From positions 1 through 64,000 of the forward strand of contig NZ_FNJR01000002.1 in the NCBI RefSeq assembly GCF_900104475.1: a DNA stretch of 64,000 nucleotides, in the 5' to 3' direction. The position numbers and the translations under genes are program-made. Shown here in pieces: positions 52,652 to 61,657 of this stretch. The notes below the pieces were generated by a model. The model made no database searches. It was given only the letters and a program-made list of their open reading frames with translations, and was not told the origin of the DNA. Source of the stretch: Actinopolyspora xinjiangensis. GTDB taxonomy: Bacteria; Actinomycetota; Actinomycetes; Mycobacteriales; Pseudonocardiaceae. Position 1 is the stretch's first letter, and every line of letters starts with the position of its first letter.

Positions 52652-53010
52652 ACAGCGATCTTCCGGCCGGACCCATCGACACGGGAGTTGCAGTGAGACG
52701 AGTGGTATGTGGGTCGCAAGCACGGGACTGGCATCTCACCGACCGTGAAGTCGACGTTCTCGCGAACGTCGCCGCAGGCTACACCAGTGAACAGATCGCC
52801 GACGCGCTCAGCATCAGCGTACACACGGTCATCAGGCACATCAGCAACATGCAACACCGCTGCGGTGCGCCGAATCGTATGTGGCTCGTGTCGCGAGCCT
52901 ACTGCGCAGGAGTACTGGTCTCAGGTGCGTGGCCTCCTGTCGCTTCGGATCTGCGGTGTTTAGGATGCGTGCACTCCTATGAGTGCCGTGTACGAGACAC
53001 CGCGTCGTAG
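52648..53010 (+). CDS. Stand-alone LuxR-type HTH protein
   Basis: 120 aa. The helix-turn-helix is WHLTDREVDVLANVAAGYTS, then EQIADALSISVHTVIRHISN at about residues 28-75. No receiver or sensor domain is present. The C-terminus has three Cys in CLGCVHSYECR, a possible metal site. It overlaps the MFS stop by ATGA. It may regulate the exporter or the convergent CDPS-P450 genes; neither is shown. Confidence 0.82.
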   Translation: MNSDLPAGPIDTGVAVRRVVCGSQARDWHLTDREVDVLANVAAGYTSEQIADALSISVHTVIRHISNMQHRCGAPNRMWLVSRAYCAGVLVSGAWPPVASDLRCLGCVHSYECRVRDTAS

Positions 53011-53019
53011 CCACCGGTG

Positions 53020-53052
53020 CTGGTGTGTCGGGCCTGAAGCCCGACACGCCAG
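53020..53052. terminator. Bidirectional terminator between LuxR and P450 genes
   Basis: Arms CTGGTGTGTCGGGC (53020-53033) and GCCCGACACGCCAG (53039-53052) pair over 14 bp with one mismatch/wobble and a 5-base loop. It lies in a 55-nt convergent gap. Confidence 0.7.
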
Positions 53053-53065
53053 CCTCACGATCAGG

Positions 53066-54301
53066 TCACATCGGCGGGGGAGTGAAACGTAGGTGCAGTG
53101 CTTCAGGTCCGCGCGTGTACAGCCCGGTCTCACGGTAAGTGAATCCAGGTTCGTACTCGATGTCGCCCAACAAGTCGAGCAACAGGTTGGTGACCTCTTC
53201 GAGCTCGACACGAGCGAACGCGGCACCGATGCAGTAGTGCATCCCTGTTCCGAATGCGACATGGTCCGCTGCCGCGGAAAACGATCGTGCCGTTTCCATA
53301 TCAGTCCGGTCGATGTCGAACGTGTCCGGGGCGGTGAAAGCGGAAGGATCCCTATTCGCGGGGCCTGTCAGGCAAAACACCATGGTACCCGGATCTACGG
53401 GGTAACCTGCGATTTCGGCGTCGGTTACCCCGGAGCCAACCTTGCGAGGAATCACCTGCACCGGCGGCGTGTAGCGCAGTGTCTCCGCCAGCGCGGCCGA
53501 TATCAGCGAACGATCGGCGCGTACACGGTTCAAGTCGTCGGGACGATCCAGCAGATGGTGGAAGAGCAGAGCCAGTGTCTTGTCCGCAGGCTCGGTGGCC
53601 GCAAGTAGAATGTTCATGCAGAGTGCGAGGATATCGTTGGTGCTCATCTGCATGCCGTCGACTTCGGCCGAGCACAGTGCGGACATGTAGTCCCCGCCGG
53701 GGTAGCGGCGTTTTCGTTCGATGATTGGGGTTAGATACTCTGCCAGCTGTTGACTGCAACGCAGCGAGTGCTCGCGTTCCTCATCGCTCATTCGAAGGCT
53801 TGTTATGAATTCTGCTACACCGGAATGCCAAGTAAGAATATCTTCCCAGTCGGACTTGGGCAGGTCGAGCAGGTCTAATGTGACGTATACGGCAAACTTT
53901 TTGCCGAAGTCTTCGACCAAGTCCACACGTCCTTGATCGAGAAAAGGTTCGATCAGCTCGTGGGCGTTGCGTCGGATCATCGATCCGTACTGATCGCTCA
54001 GCCCTTTGCCGGATATTCCTCTGATGACGATTTTTCGTTTGTTCGTGTGCTCTTTCCCTGTCATCTGTGCCAGCACACGACCACACATGACCGGCTGAGC
54101 CCGCTGTGTCAAGGATTCGGTTGTGAATCGTTCGTTGTCGCTGAGCACGGCGCGCACATCGGCGTGGCGGCTGATGAAGTAGCCACCGGTTACGGGATCG
54201 GCCATCACCGGATATTTACTGCGGAGAGCGGGAAAGAACTGATATGGGTCGGTAAGAAATTCGGGCGACAGTATGTCGATCGGGCAACCGGGGGCGGTCA
54301 T
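53066..54301 (-). CDS. Cytochrome P450, diketopiperazine tailoring
   Basis: 411 aa from ATG 54301, chosen for AGGAGG seven bases upstream; an ATG at 54328 lacks this. The heme motif is FGTGMHYCIG with Cys357. The ExxR motif is in ALAETLRYTPP. The I-helix reads LLAATEPADKTLALLF: the acidic residue is kept but the usual Thr that follows is Pro, suggesting unusual oxygen activation or C-C/C-N coupling chemistry, as found for several CDPS-linked P450s (inference). It is 23 nt downstream of the cyclodipeptide synthase gene and has lower GC than its neighbours. Confidence 0.92.
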   Translation of the reverse strand: MTAPGCPIDILSPEFLTDPYQFFPALRSKYPVMADPVTGGYFISRHADVRAVLSDNERFTTESLTQRAQPVMCGRVLAQMTGKEHTNKRKIVIRGISGKGLSDQYGSMIRRNAHELIEPFLDQGRVDLVEDFGKKFAVYVTLDLLDLPKSDWEDILTWHSGVAEFITSLRMSDEEREHSLRCSQQLAEYLTPIIERKRRYPGGDYMSALCSAEVDGMQMSTNDILALCMNILLAATEPADKTLALLFHHLLDRPDDLNRVRADRSLISAALAETLRYTPPVQVIPRKVGSGVTDAEIAGYPVDPGTMVFCLTGPANRDPSAFTAPDTFDIDRTDMETARSFSAAADHVAFGTGMHYCIGAAFARVELEEVTNLLLDLLGDIEYEPGFTYRETGLYTRGPEALHLRFTPPPM

Positions 54302-54324
54302 CGTGAATCCTCCTGGTGTGCGTC

Positions 54325-55026
54325 TCACATGTACACGTTCTGTTCGGAAACGCTTTCGGAAATGACGGCATATCCCTGCTTCTGGCTGATGCTTACTGGA
54401 AATTCGCCCGAGAAAATTCGTTCGCCGAGTGGCCAGGGGCGATGATAGAGAAGTACTGACTCGCTGACACCGAGGATGCTCGGTGTGTCGAGAAAAAAAG
54501 GAAGTTCTGCGAGTACGTAGGGAACAGCTTTCCTGGCTTGTTCATTTGTGACTTCGGTTGTTTCGTTGCCCAAGCTGGCTAATCGACCGTGCACCGCTTG
54601 TCGTGACATGTCGGTGCATGCTTTTCGGAAAGATGCGTCATTTTCGAAAACGTGCTCGATCCATCGGCGGGAATGTTGGTAGCTGTCGAAGTTCATGAAA
54701 TCGGAGAAAGTATGGATTCGTGCTCCTGACCAGGGTGAGTGGATGCGTAGGGCACGCTGCGCGGACCGTCGGTTCCGACTGATCGCTTCACGCGCCTTGC
54801 GGCGGGCACGACCGGCAGGGGTTCCGGTCGCCTGGAGCAGTAATGAGGCTTCTTCTCCGGCCAGCAGTACGTCGAAATTGCTGGTTATCGTAGATGCCCA
54901 GCGCACCAGCTTTGCTATGTAGGTATCACTGAATCGACTGTTAAACGGGCTTACCCCGATAAGTAAGTGGTACGGGTTGTTTACAAGTTTCCGGCAGTTG
55001 TCCGTGCATGGTTCGATAGCGAACAC
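54325..55026 (-). CDS. Cyclodipeptide synthase (NYH type)
   Basis: 233 aa from GTG 55026, preferred over GTG 55083 for GGAGG nine bases upstream. It uses two aminoacyl-tRNAs to make a cyclodipeptide. The nucleophile Ser26 is in IGVSPFNSRFS; Asn29, Tyr170 and Glu174 (PYVLAELPFF) and Tyr194-His195 (SVLLYHRPW) align with AlbC S37, N40, Y178, E182, Y202 and H203, placing it in the NYH group. Basic helix RRKAREAISRNRRSAQR fits tRNA binding. The amino acids used cannot be told from sequence. The stretch is clearly less GC-rich than the ribosomal block, a sign of transfer. Confidence 0.9.
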   Translation of the reverse strand: MFAIEPCTDNCRKLVNNPYHLLIGVSPFNSRFSDTYIAKLVRWASTITSNFDVLLAGEEASLLLQATGTPAGRARRKAREAISRNRRSAQRALRIHSPWSGARIHTFSDFMNFDSYQHSRRWIEHVFENDASFRKACTDMSRQAVHGRLASLGNETTEVTNEQARKAVPYVLAELPFFLDTPSILGVSESVLLYHRPWPLGERIFSGEFPVSISQKQGYAVISESVSEQNVYM

Positions 55027-56096
55027 ACTGAAACACCTCCAGGGCGGAGCGAGTCGCTGACACGGCTCGTCGGCTGTGCTCACTCGGGGGCACTGTCTGC
55101 GGGGGTTTTCCCCCGGTGCGTCTTTGAGGTTACAAAGAATGTCGAGCAGCTCGATCGCAAATTATTGCCATCATGCAAGAATTTGCTACAGTAAAAACGA
55201 CGAAAGCGAATCGGGGGGACAAAGGCGAAACAACTGACTCCGGTGGTGTGTGGAACGCTGGATGTCACTTGCTTTTCCGGTGAACTCGTGGTGTGTACCG
55301 AGAAGTTCGGTGGGAATGGCCACTCTGGGGTGCCGTGTTCGATTCTTAGCAGTGCGAACCGTTCAGCCGGATCTGGCCGGGGCGCTGTTCTCCTTTGCGC
55401 GCCCACGTGCGCTCTTGGTTGGGGTAAGAAGATGGACGGCGGGTTGTCGAGGCAGGTATTCCGATGCGGGAAGTAGCTTCTATAAGGTTTTGTTTCGTGA
55501 TCGCTGATCCGGCTCAAAAGCTCAGTCCGGGCAGTTCGGATGACTCGTATGCGTAGCGAGTCGATACGGAAGCGGTACCGGTAGCGGTTCGATCCGCGCT
55601 GTGGTTCAGGAACGGAGCTGACAACGCGAACGGCTGGTCAGCGGGTGCGAGCGAGCCGTGCAGTGGCTACGTCTTAGGGGTGGAGGACCGTCTCGGTGTT
55701 CCAGACGTTTCGGAACAGGTCGCCGTGCGAGGTGTGGTGCCTCCGGACCAATTTAGTTTCCGGGAACCGCCGCTTCGGCGGTCTGTGTTCGTAACAGTTA
55801 TCCCGGCTGGTGAGTCCCCGAAGTGTAGTCCTACGTGTCACTGACCGATTCGGACGGTATCAGTGCCGTTCCGCTGCTCGATCCGCGTGCTGCGGATGTA
55901 TTGTCAAGTCACTTATTTTGAGCCGATCAGTGCTTCCGATCATTGTTTGCTCTGGTTCCCCGGCTTCGAGCAGCGGTAAATTCGTGAGTGAGAGCGATCG
56001 ATCTCGTTTCGTGCTGTGAGCGGACTAGTTTCCCGAGCAGCCGTGCGTCACGGATGCTCGGGAAAGCGGAACCCAGGAGGTCATGAAGCCACGGGG
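55027..56096. other. About 1 kb without convincing genes
   Basis: Lower-GC sequence upstream of the CDPS. It holds a CGGGGG-TTTT-CCCCCG hairpin at 55100-55115, a dyad GACTCG/CGAGTC near 55550, and the hairpin ACCGCCG/CGGCGGT at 55766-55782. A 145-codon minus-strand frame (55080-55517) and a 69-codon plus-strand frame (55810-56019) have odd composition and no similarity. A promoter for the CDPS gene should be here but I cannot place it. Confidence 0.45.
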
Positions 56097-56831
56097 TCAG
56101 TCCCCGCGCCGGATGGGCCCCAGGATCTCCTGCTCGCGTTTGTTCGTCACGAGCTGGATCGGGCTCCAGAGCATGTTGCCCAGGGCGATGATGCCGTCGT
56201 CCTTGAGCGTGGTCAGCTGTTGCACCTGTGGCGGGTGCAGGTGCCAGATCCGTCCGGCCAACTGTGCCTGGTTCATCGGGATCCGTTGCAGTAGCACCAG
56301 GTCCGCAGTGTTCGCGGCGGTGCCGTTGCCCACCTGCGGGTGCAGGTAAGGCAGCACGTACATGGTGGTCTGCCACGCCGAGCGCGGCGGGAACAGCTCC
56401 TGCGGGACGGCTCCGCCGTCGTGGATGACGAGCAGCGGGGCGTCCTCACTGGAACGTGGCAGGTCGAACGGGGTGAGCCGTCGGATCTGCACGAGCGGCA
56501 CCGGCCTGCCGTCGGGCGTGGTTCCCGCCGCCGCCTCCAGGTTCTTCCAGGAATCGGGACGCCCGGTGGCGATGATCACCCACGCGCCGGTGGCCATGGC
56601 GCGCAGCGCGATCTGCCGTGCCAGGTACAGCCCGCCCACCGTGACCATCCTGGTGGGTTGCGGCCGCAGGACCGAGGTGGAGATCGGTTCACCGTGCGGC
56701 CCCGACCCGATGATCATGCCGCCGCGGTCACCGGACGGGCTGATGGCGTCGAGCGTTTCCGGCGGCACGAGAAACTCCGGAACCGCCTCGCGCAGCTCGT
56801 CGGGGGTGTCGATGGTCCTGCTGCGGCTCAT
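56097..56831 (-). CDS. Unknown protein of the ESX locus
   Basis: 244 aa, start overlapping the eccE stop by ATGA. No signal peptide or membrane segment. Visible segments: PEFLVPPETLDAISPSGDRG, GLYLARQIALRAMATGAWVI and HPPQVQQLTTLKDDGIIALG. The middle has the alternating pattern of a Rossmann-like domain (VIIATGRPDSW, LLVIHDGG), perhaps an ATPase/FHA-related fold degenerate for nucleotide binding. Similar genes occur beside eccE in Pseudonocardiales. The role in secretion is inferred from position only. Confidence 0.75.
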   Translation of the reverse strand: MSRSRTIDTPDELREAVPEFLVPPETLDAISPSGDRGGMIIGSGPHGEPISTSVLRPQPTRMVTVGGLYLARQIALRAMATGAWVIIATGRPDSWKNLEAAAGTTPDGRPVPLVQIRRLTPFDLPRSSEDAPLLVIHDGGAVPQELFPPRSAWQTTMYVLPYLHPQVGNGTAANTADLVLLQRIPMNQAQLAGRIWHLHPPQVQQLTTLKDDGIIALGNMLWSPIQLVTNKREQEILGPIRRGD

Positions 56832-58141
56832 ATGGCGCCTCCCAACGGCAGTGTCGCGGTGAAGCCCGCCAGCTGCACGCCTCGCAGCGGCGTCAGGGTC
56901 ACGCCCAGTCGGTTGCTGAGCGTGCGAAGTCGCTCGTCGGCGGTGTCCAGCTCGTCGGGCGTGCGGGCGCTGACCCTGACCAGGCTGCGCAGTCCCACCT
57001 CGTCGTTCTCACCGGTGGGTGAGATGGACAGCGCCACGGTGGAGGACAGCGCGCGCACTCCGGTGAGCGCGTTGATGTTGTTGCTCAGCTGCGAGGGCCA
57101 GCCGGTGATCGCGTAGCTGGAGTGGCCCACTCCGCCCGCCGTGACGCCGTCCCAGCGTTCCTTCAGCCCCACCGAGCGCTCCGAACCCAGCACCGACTGC
57201 AGCTCGGCCGAGGCGATGCCGGCCTGCAGCAGCTCGTCCGGATCCAGCGGCCGGGTCGGCACCGACTCGCGTTCCAACGCGCTGCGCACGCGGGACAGCG
57301 CGCCGATCAGCGCGCGATGGGCGCCCACGATGCCGCCGCCGCGTTCGCCCACCGCCTTGGCGCACCGCTTCGGGTCCAGCCGTACCGTCACCCAGGTGGT
57401 GCGGCGGGCCGCCGCGGGCAGCGGTCCCAGCACCTCCAGGTAGGAGTTCAGCGCGGGTGAGTTCGAGGGCAGCGCGGCGCTGCCCGGGTAGCAGTGCCAG
57501 ATCACCTGTATCGCGTCGAGGACCACCCCCCGGTCCTCCAGGCACGGGGTGAGCGAACCGAGCGGAAGGTTCGGAGCCTTGCCGATCTCGGTGACCAGGG
57601 AGGGGGTCGGCTCCACCATGAGGACGGCGGTCCACTTGCCGTCGTTGAAGGCCATCCCGACGTGGTTGCGGTCGTGGTCCTGGCCGTGTGCCACGACGAG
57701 GTCCGGGACGACCAGTCGCAGCAGCGAGACGCGGTGGTTCTCCTCCGGGCCGATCACCCCGTCGCCGTTCTCGTCGCCGCCTTCGGTCAGCCCGGGTGTG
57801 ACGGGGTGGACCACACTGGTGTGGTTGCGGAACTTGTACCCCAGTACCAGCCCGAACATCTGGGTGAACCATCGGCCGCGCCTGCGCAGCAGGGCGATGA
57901 TGACGGCGACTCCGGCGACTCCCGCCGCGATCGGCCACAGTGTTCGGTCGATTCCGACCATGACGAGCCCGGCCGCGATGCCGAGCTCCATGACGACGAG
58001 GTTGGACACCGGCAGGGCCCCCAACCGGGCGCCGTTGGTGCGTCGCCGCGCCTGGATACGCGCCCGCGTCGTGTTGGTGGGCCCGGCGCCGGACGATCCA
58101 GGTGCTTTCGGCGGGGCCGAATGCTGCGTGGTCACGGACAT
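56828..58141 (-). CDS. eccE: Type VII secretion protein EccE
   Basis: 437 aa from ATG 58141 with the Shine-Dalgarno GGGGGAGAG; an upstream GTG-type extension is rejected. Two membrane segments at about residues 45-85 (LVVMELGIAAGLVMVGID, LWPIAAGVAGVAVIIALL) precede a soluble domain, the EccE layout. Segments NHVGMAFNDGKWTAVLMVEP and RTTWVTVRLDPKRCAKAV are typical. EccE sits at the periphery of the ESX membrane complex. It is divergent from eccB. Confidence 0.88.
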   Translation of the reverse strand: MSVTTQHSAPPKAPGSSGAGPTNTTRARIQARRRTNGARLGALPVSNLVVMELGIAAGLVMVGIDRTLWPIAAGVAGVAVIIALLRRRGRWFTQMFGLVLGYKFRNHTSVVHPVTPGLTEGGDENGDGVIGPEENHRVSLLRLVVPDLVVAHGQDHDRNHVGMAFNDGKWTAVLMVEPTPSLVTEIGKAPNLPLGSLTPCLEDRGVVLDAIQVIWHCYPGSAALPSNSPALNSYLEVLGPLPAAARRTTWVTVRLDPKRCAKAVGERGGGIVGAHRALIGALSRVRSALERESVPTRPLDPDELLQAGIASAELQSVLGSERSVGLKERWDGVTAGGVGHSSYAITGWPSQLSNNINALTGVRALSSTVALSISPTGENDEVGLRSLVRVSARTPDELDTADERLRTLSNRLGVTLTPLRGVQLAGFTATLPLGGAI

Positions 58142-58322
58142 CCGTTGGGTCTCTCCCCCTCGCAGGTAGATGCGTCTGCCCACTGTGGGTGCGGGCGAGT
58201 GTGGGTATCGGTAACCGATCGAAGAGAATACTGCGCCGAGTCGGTCGAACCGTACCCACGCGGCAACCTTTCCCGGCTACCCTGCTGAACGGTACCTCGG
58301 ACGGGAGAGCTTTAGGCTGAGA

Positions 58323-59903
58323 ATGGCATCAACACCCACGACCAAATCGCAAGTCCAGGCGTACAGGTTCGTCATACGTCGCATGGAATCGGCACTCGCC
58401 CGCAAGGACGCGGTGATGCTGCACGATCCGCTCGGTTCGCACAAACGCGCCACGATCGCGGGTGCGATCATCGCCTGCATCGGCATGATCGGTTTCCTGG
58501 TGTGGGGGTTGTTCGGCGGCCAGGGCACCGTCCCCAAACCGGGCTCGGTGGTCATCGCGAAGGGTAGCGGCAGCGTCTACGTCGTCACCTCGGACGACGA
58601 GGCCGACAAACGTCTGATCCCGATGCTGAACATGGCCTCGGCGAAGCTGCTCGTCATGGCGAAGGGGAACAACCAGGGACAGGCGATCGAACCCACCAAG
58701 GTCGATCAGGCCGCTCTCGCGGAGCTGCCGCGTGGGCCCCGGACCGGGCTGCCCAACGCCCCGGACTTCCTGCCCGAACCCGACCAGGCGGCCACTCCGG
58801 CGTGGGCGATCTGCGACGTCGCCGAGCTCAACAAGGCACTGGACACCGAGGACATGCTGAACGCGGCCGAGGTGAGGACCACGGTGCTGGGCGGAGTGAC
58901 CGGTCACGGTGCGGAGCTGGGGCGCGACGAGGCGCTGTACGTGGTGGACGCCTCCTCGGAGGAGCCGTACCTGATCTACCGCGCCCAGCGAGGCAACGAC
59001 ACCGGCGCCCGCGTGGTCAGGGCGAGCCTCACCGGGGAGGACACGGCCGTGGCCGAGATGTTCGGTCTCGACGACGCGGTCCCGCGTCGGATCAGCACCA
59101 ACATGCTCAACGCGATCCCCGAGGTGGACTCGCTGGAGGTCCCCGAGCTGGAGGAGACCACACCGCGTTACGAGAGCGGCAGCTACCAGGTGGGGGATGT
59201 CCTCGCCCGTAGCGTGCCCGGCGAACCGGCGCAGCTGTTCGTGCTGCGTCCCAGCGGCAAGCAGCGCATCACCCGGGGAGCGGCCGCCGTGCTGCACGCT
59301 TCGAGGTACAGCTCCAAGGAGATCCCCAATGCCACGGGCATGCTCACCGACATCGGCAGCGCCGATGCCGCCGACGAGCTCGACGTGGACCACTTCCCGG
59401 TGGGTGTTCCGCAGCCGCTTTCCTTCGAGGACGCGAACCGCTCCTGCCTGAGCTGGTCCGAATCCTCGGGTGAACAGCGTGTCACGGTCACCGTCGGCTC
59501 CGGTTCGCCCGCTCCCAAGGCTCCGGTGAAACTGGCCCAGTTCGACGGAACGGGTCCGAGGGTGGACTACTTCTACATGCCACCGGGCAAGGCGGCCGTG
59601 GTGCGGGGCACGACAGGCCCCGACACCGCCGAGGGCGGCCCCATCTACCTGGTCTCGAACCGAGGGGTGACCTACGGGATCAAGGACGTGGCCACGGCCA
59701 AGGGACTCGGCATCGTCAACGGCGCCGGGGACATCGGAGCGGCCCCCGCCTCCGTGCTCGGCACGCTGCCCTCCGGTGACTTCCTGGACCCGGCGCAGGC
59801 CAGCTTCGTCTACGACTCCATCCCCGTCGAGCCCGGCGCGGGAGTCAACCGGGCCCCCGAGGAGGACCAGCGGCAGGCAGGCAGCGGCGTGGCAGCCGAT
59901 TAG
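58323..59903 (+). CDS. eccB: Type VII secretion protein EccB
   Basis: 526 aa. The start ASTPTTKSQVQAYRFVIRRM is the EccB signature, then one membrane segment (IAGAIIACIGMIGFLVWGLF, about residues 44-65). The large extracytoplasmic domain contains CDVAELN and a Cys pair partner in NRSCLSW. It is the periplasm-side scaffold of the ESX core complex. A -10-like TAGGCT (58313-58318) ends four bases before the ATG and no good Shine-Dalgarno is present, so a leaderless mRNA is likely. Confidence 0.92.
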   Translation: MASTPTTKSQVQAYRFVIRRMESALARKDAVMLHDPLGSHKRATIAGAIIACIGMIGFLVWGLFGGQGTVPKPGSVVIAKGSGSVYVVTSDDEADKRLIPMLNMASAKLLVMAKGNNQGQAIEPTKVDQAALAELPRGPRTGLPNAPDFLPEPDQAATPAWAICDVAELNKALDTEDMLNAAEVRTTVLGGVTGHGAELGRDEALYVVDASSEEPYLIYRAQRGNDTGARVVRASLTGEDTAVAEMFGLDDAVPRRISTNMLNAIPEVDSLEVPELEETTPRYESGSYQVGDVLARSVPGEPAQLFVLRPSGKQRITRGAAAVLHASRYSSKEIPNATGMLTDIGSADAADELDVDHFPVGVPQPLSFEDANRSCLSWSESSGEQRVTVTVGSGSPAPKAPVKLAQFDGTGPRVDYFYMPPGKAAVVRGTTGPDTAEGGPIYLVSNRGVTYGIKDVATAKGLGIVNGAGDIGAAPASVLGTLPSGDFLDPAQASFVYDSIPVEPGAGVNRAPEEDQRQAGSGVAAD

Positions 59904-60054
59904 CGGATCGTCGGCGGGACCGGCCGGGATTTCCGGGACGGACCTCCCGGCGGCTCCCGCCCCCAGTGGGGCGCTCGTGTCACACCGGTACTCACGCGGG
60001 AGAGCGGGAGCGTCCCGTGGGGGTCGGTCGGGAGACACCTCGCCGGGTAGTGCG

Positions 60055-60085
60055 GCGGCCCGGGACCGGCTCGGTCCCGGGCCGC
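60055..60085. terminator. Bidirectional terminator between eccB and mycP
   Basis: Perfect 14-bp arms: GCGGCCCGGGACCG (60055-60068) and CGGTCCCGGGCCGC (60072-60085), with a 3-base loop. It lies in the 239-nt convergent gap and can serve both genes. No T run. Confidence 0.75.
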
Positions 60086-60142
60086 GAGTTCGTTCGCCCG
60101 CCGTCGAGGGGGTGAACCGCCGGCGGATCGCCGGGTGGAGAG

Positions 60143-61585
60143 TCAGGAGGTTTCCGGTTCGACCGGGGACTCGTTCCTGCGCCGGGCCCGTACCCGTCGC
60201 ACCGCGTTGAGCAGGAACGCGGTGAACAGCACGGTGGCCAGCCCGCCGATGGTTCCCCCCATGGCAACCGCGATGGCCGCCCAGTTCCGCTGCGGGAACA
60301 CGTGCGCCTCCAGTCGCCGCGGCTCGACGGGCGCGGCCGAGGCGTCGTGCTCGGCCGGGATGACGTCGTTGATCGCCGCCATCGGATTGACCATGCCGTA
60401 TCCGATGATGTCGTTGCTGCCGTTCGTACCGCCGTGGTGTTGGGCGGTCTCGGTGATCCGCCGCATGACCTGGGCCGCCGACAGTTCCGGGTACCTCTCC
60501 TTGATCAGCGCGGCCAGTCCGGAGACGTACGGCGCGGCGAAGCTGGTGCCCTGCAACGGTTCCGGCCGGCTGTTCGACCCGTGGGCGACCCGGTTCACCA
60601 GTCCGCTGCCGTTGGTCCCCGGGTCGAGCGAGATCAGGTCCTCGCCGGGGGCGGCGACGTCCACCCAGGGGCCGGGAATGGTGAACTCGGACGGTGCCCC
60701 CTGCCGGTTCACGGAGGCGACGGTCAGCACGTACTCGTCGAACCAGGCGGGCAGCACGGCGGTGCCGGGGTCGCCCGGTTCGTTCTTCTCGCACTCGCCA
60801 CCCGCGTTGCCCGCGGCGGCGACCACCACCACATTCTGCTCGTAGGCCTGCTTGACGGCTTTCTGGAGCTGCTGGTTGGGTTCGTTGGGGGCCAGTGCCC
60901 GCGCGATCGACTGGCAGGACGCCTGCGAGATGTTGATCACGTCCGCGCCCTGTGCCACGGCGCTGGCCACGGCCTGGGCCATGGTCTTGGTGTTGCCGAC
61001 CTTCTTGCCGCTGTCCTCGTTCTTGTAGATGTCCGAGGACTGACGGATCGACAGGATGGTGCTCTCCGGTGCCACGCCGACGAAGCCGGTCTCGTCCGAG
61101 TGGCCGGCGGCGATGATGCCCGCGACGACCGTGCCGTGCCCGTCGCAGTCCCGCAGCGCTCCGGTGTTGATGGTGGAACCGCCCTCGACGAGCCTTCCAC
61201 GCAGCCTGGGATGCCGGTTCACTCCGGTGTCGATCACGGCCACCGTCTGTCCCGCCCCGGTGAGCCCCTGGTCGTGGGCGCGACCGAAGCCGAGTACCCG
61301 CTGGCTCCAGGGCTGCCGTCTGATCCGCGATCCGTCCTCACTGGCGGCCAGGCACGCCCGCTGCCGCGTGAAGCCGCCGTTCTGGCTGAGCTTGCCCGAC
61401 GGCACTCCCACGTCGTCCGGCAGCGGAGGCGGCTGCACCGTTCGTCCGCTGTCGGGAGCGGTGCCCTCCTCGTCCTGGGCGGTGGCGGGCTGTACCGGGC
61501 CGCACACGACGAGCGTGGCGAACGCGGCCGACAGCGCCAGGACACGCCGGAAACGGCCACGGTGCACGGTTGTGGTTGAACGCAT
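60143..61585 (-). CDS. mycP: Mycosin, ESX-associated subtilisin-like protease
   Basis: 480 aa from ATG 61585 behind GAAGGAAA (GTG 61588 is also possible). The signal peptide is VLALSAAFATLVVCG with a likely cut after PATAQ. The catalytic triad is Asp119 (VAVIDTGVNRHP), His150 (CDGHGTVVAG) and Ser348 (LQGTSFAAPYVSG), with oxyanion Asn260 (AAAGNAGG). A C-terminal membrane anchor (WAAIAVAMGGTIGGLATVLF) and a basic tail follow. Mycosins stabilise the ESX complex and clip substrates. Transcribed leftward with eccD upstream. Confidence 0.93.
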   Translation of the reverse strand: MRSTTTVHRGRFRRVLALSAAFATLVVCGPVQPATAQDEEGTAPDSGRTVQPPPLPDDVGVPSGKLSQNGGFTRQRACLAASEDGSRIRRQPWSQRVLGFGRAHDQGLTGAGQTVAVIDTGVNRHPRLRGRLVEGGSTINTGALRDCDGHGTVVAGIIAAGHSDETGFVGVAPESTILSIRQSSDIYKNEDSGKKVGNTKTMAQAVASAVAQGADVINISQASCQSIARALAPNEPNQQLQKAVKQAYEQNVVVVAAAGNAGGECEKNEPGDPGTAVLPAWFDEYVLTVASVNRQGAPSEFTIPGPWVDVAAPGEDLISLDPGTNGSGLVNRVAHGSNSRPEPLQGTSFAAPYVSGLAALIKERYPELSAAQVMRRITETAQHHGGTNGSNDIIGYGMVNPMAAINDVIPAEHDASAAPVEPRRLEAHVFPQRNWAAIAVAMGGTIGGLATVLFTAFLLNAVRRVRARRRNESPVEPETS

Positions 61586-61657
61586 CACGTTTCCTTCTCA
61601 GCGGCTGTTCGGCGAACCGACCGTCCTGCCGAGTTGCGCCACGTACTCATCGAGGGG

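Noticed and set aside
53066-54328. P450 start at ATG 54328
   Set aside because: The ATG at 54301 has AGGAGG at proper spacing and gives a usual N-terminus; 54328 overlaps the CDPS stop without its own SD.
54325-55083. CDPS start at GTG 55083
   Set aside because: GTG 55026 has GGAGG nine bases upstream and gives the normal family length before the catalytic Ser.
55080-55517. 145-codon minus-strand ORF upstream of the CDPS gene
   Set aside because: Composition is Ser/Pro/Phe/Arg-rich with no similarity or ribosome-binding site, and it runs into the CDPS leader.
55511-55600. tRNA-like A and B boxes (AGCTCAGTCCGG and GGTTCGATCC) near the CDPS island
   Set aside because: The spacing is about 24 nt too long, the acceptor ends do not pair, and the D stem fails. 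At best a chance match or a decayed remnant.
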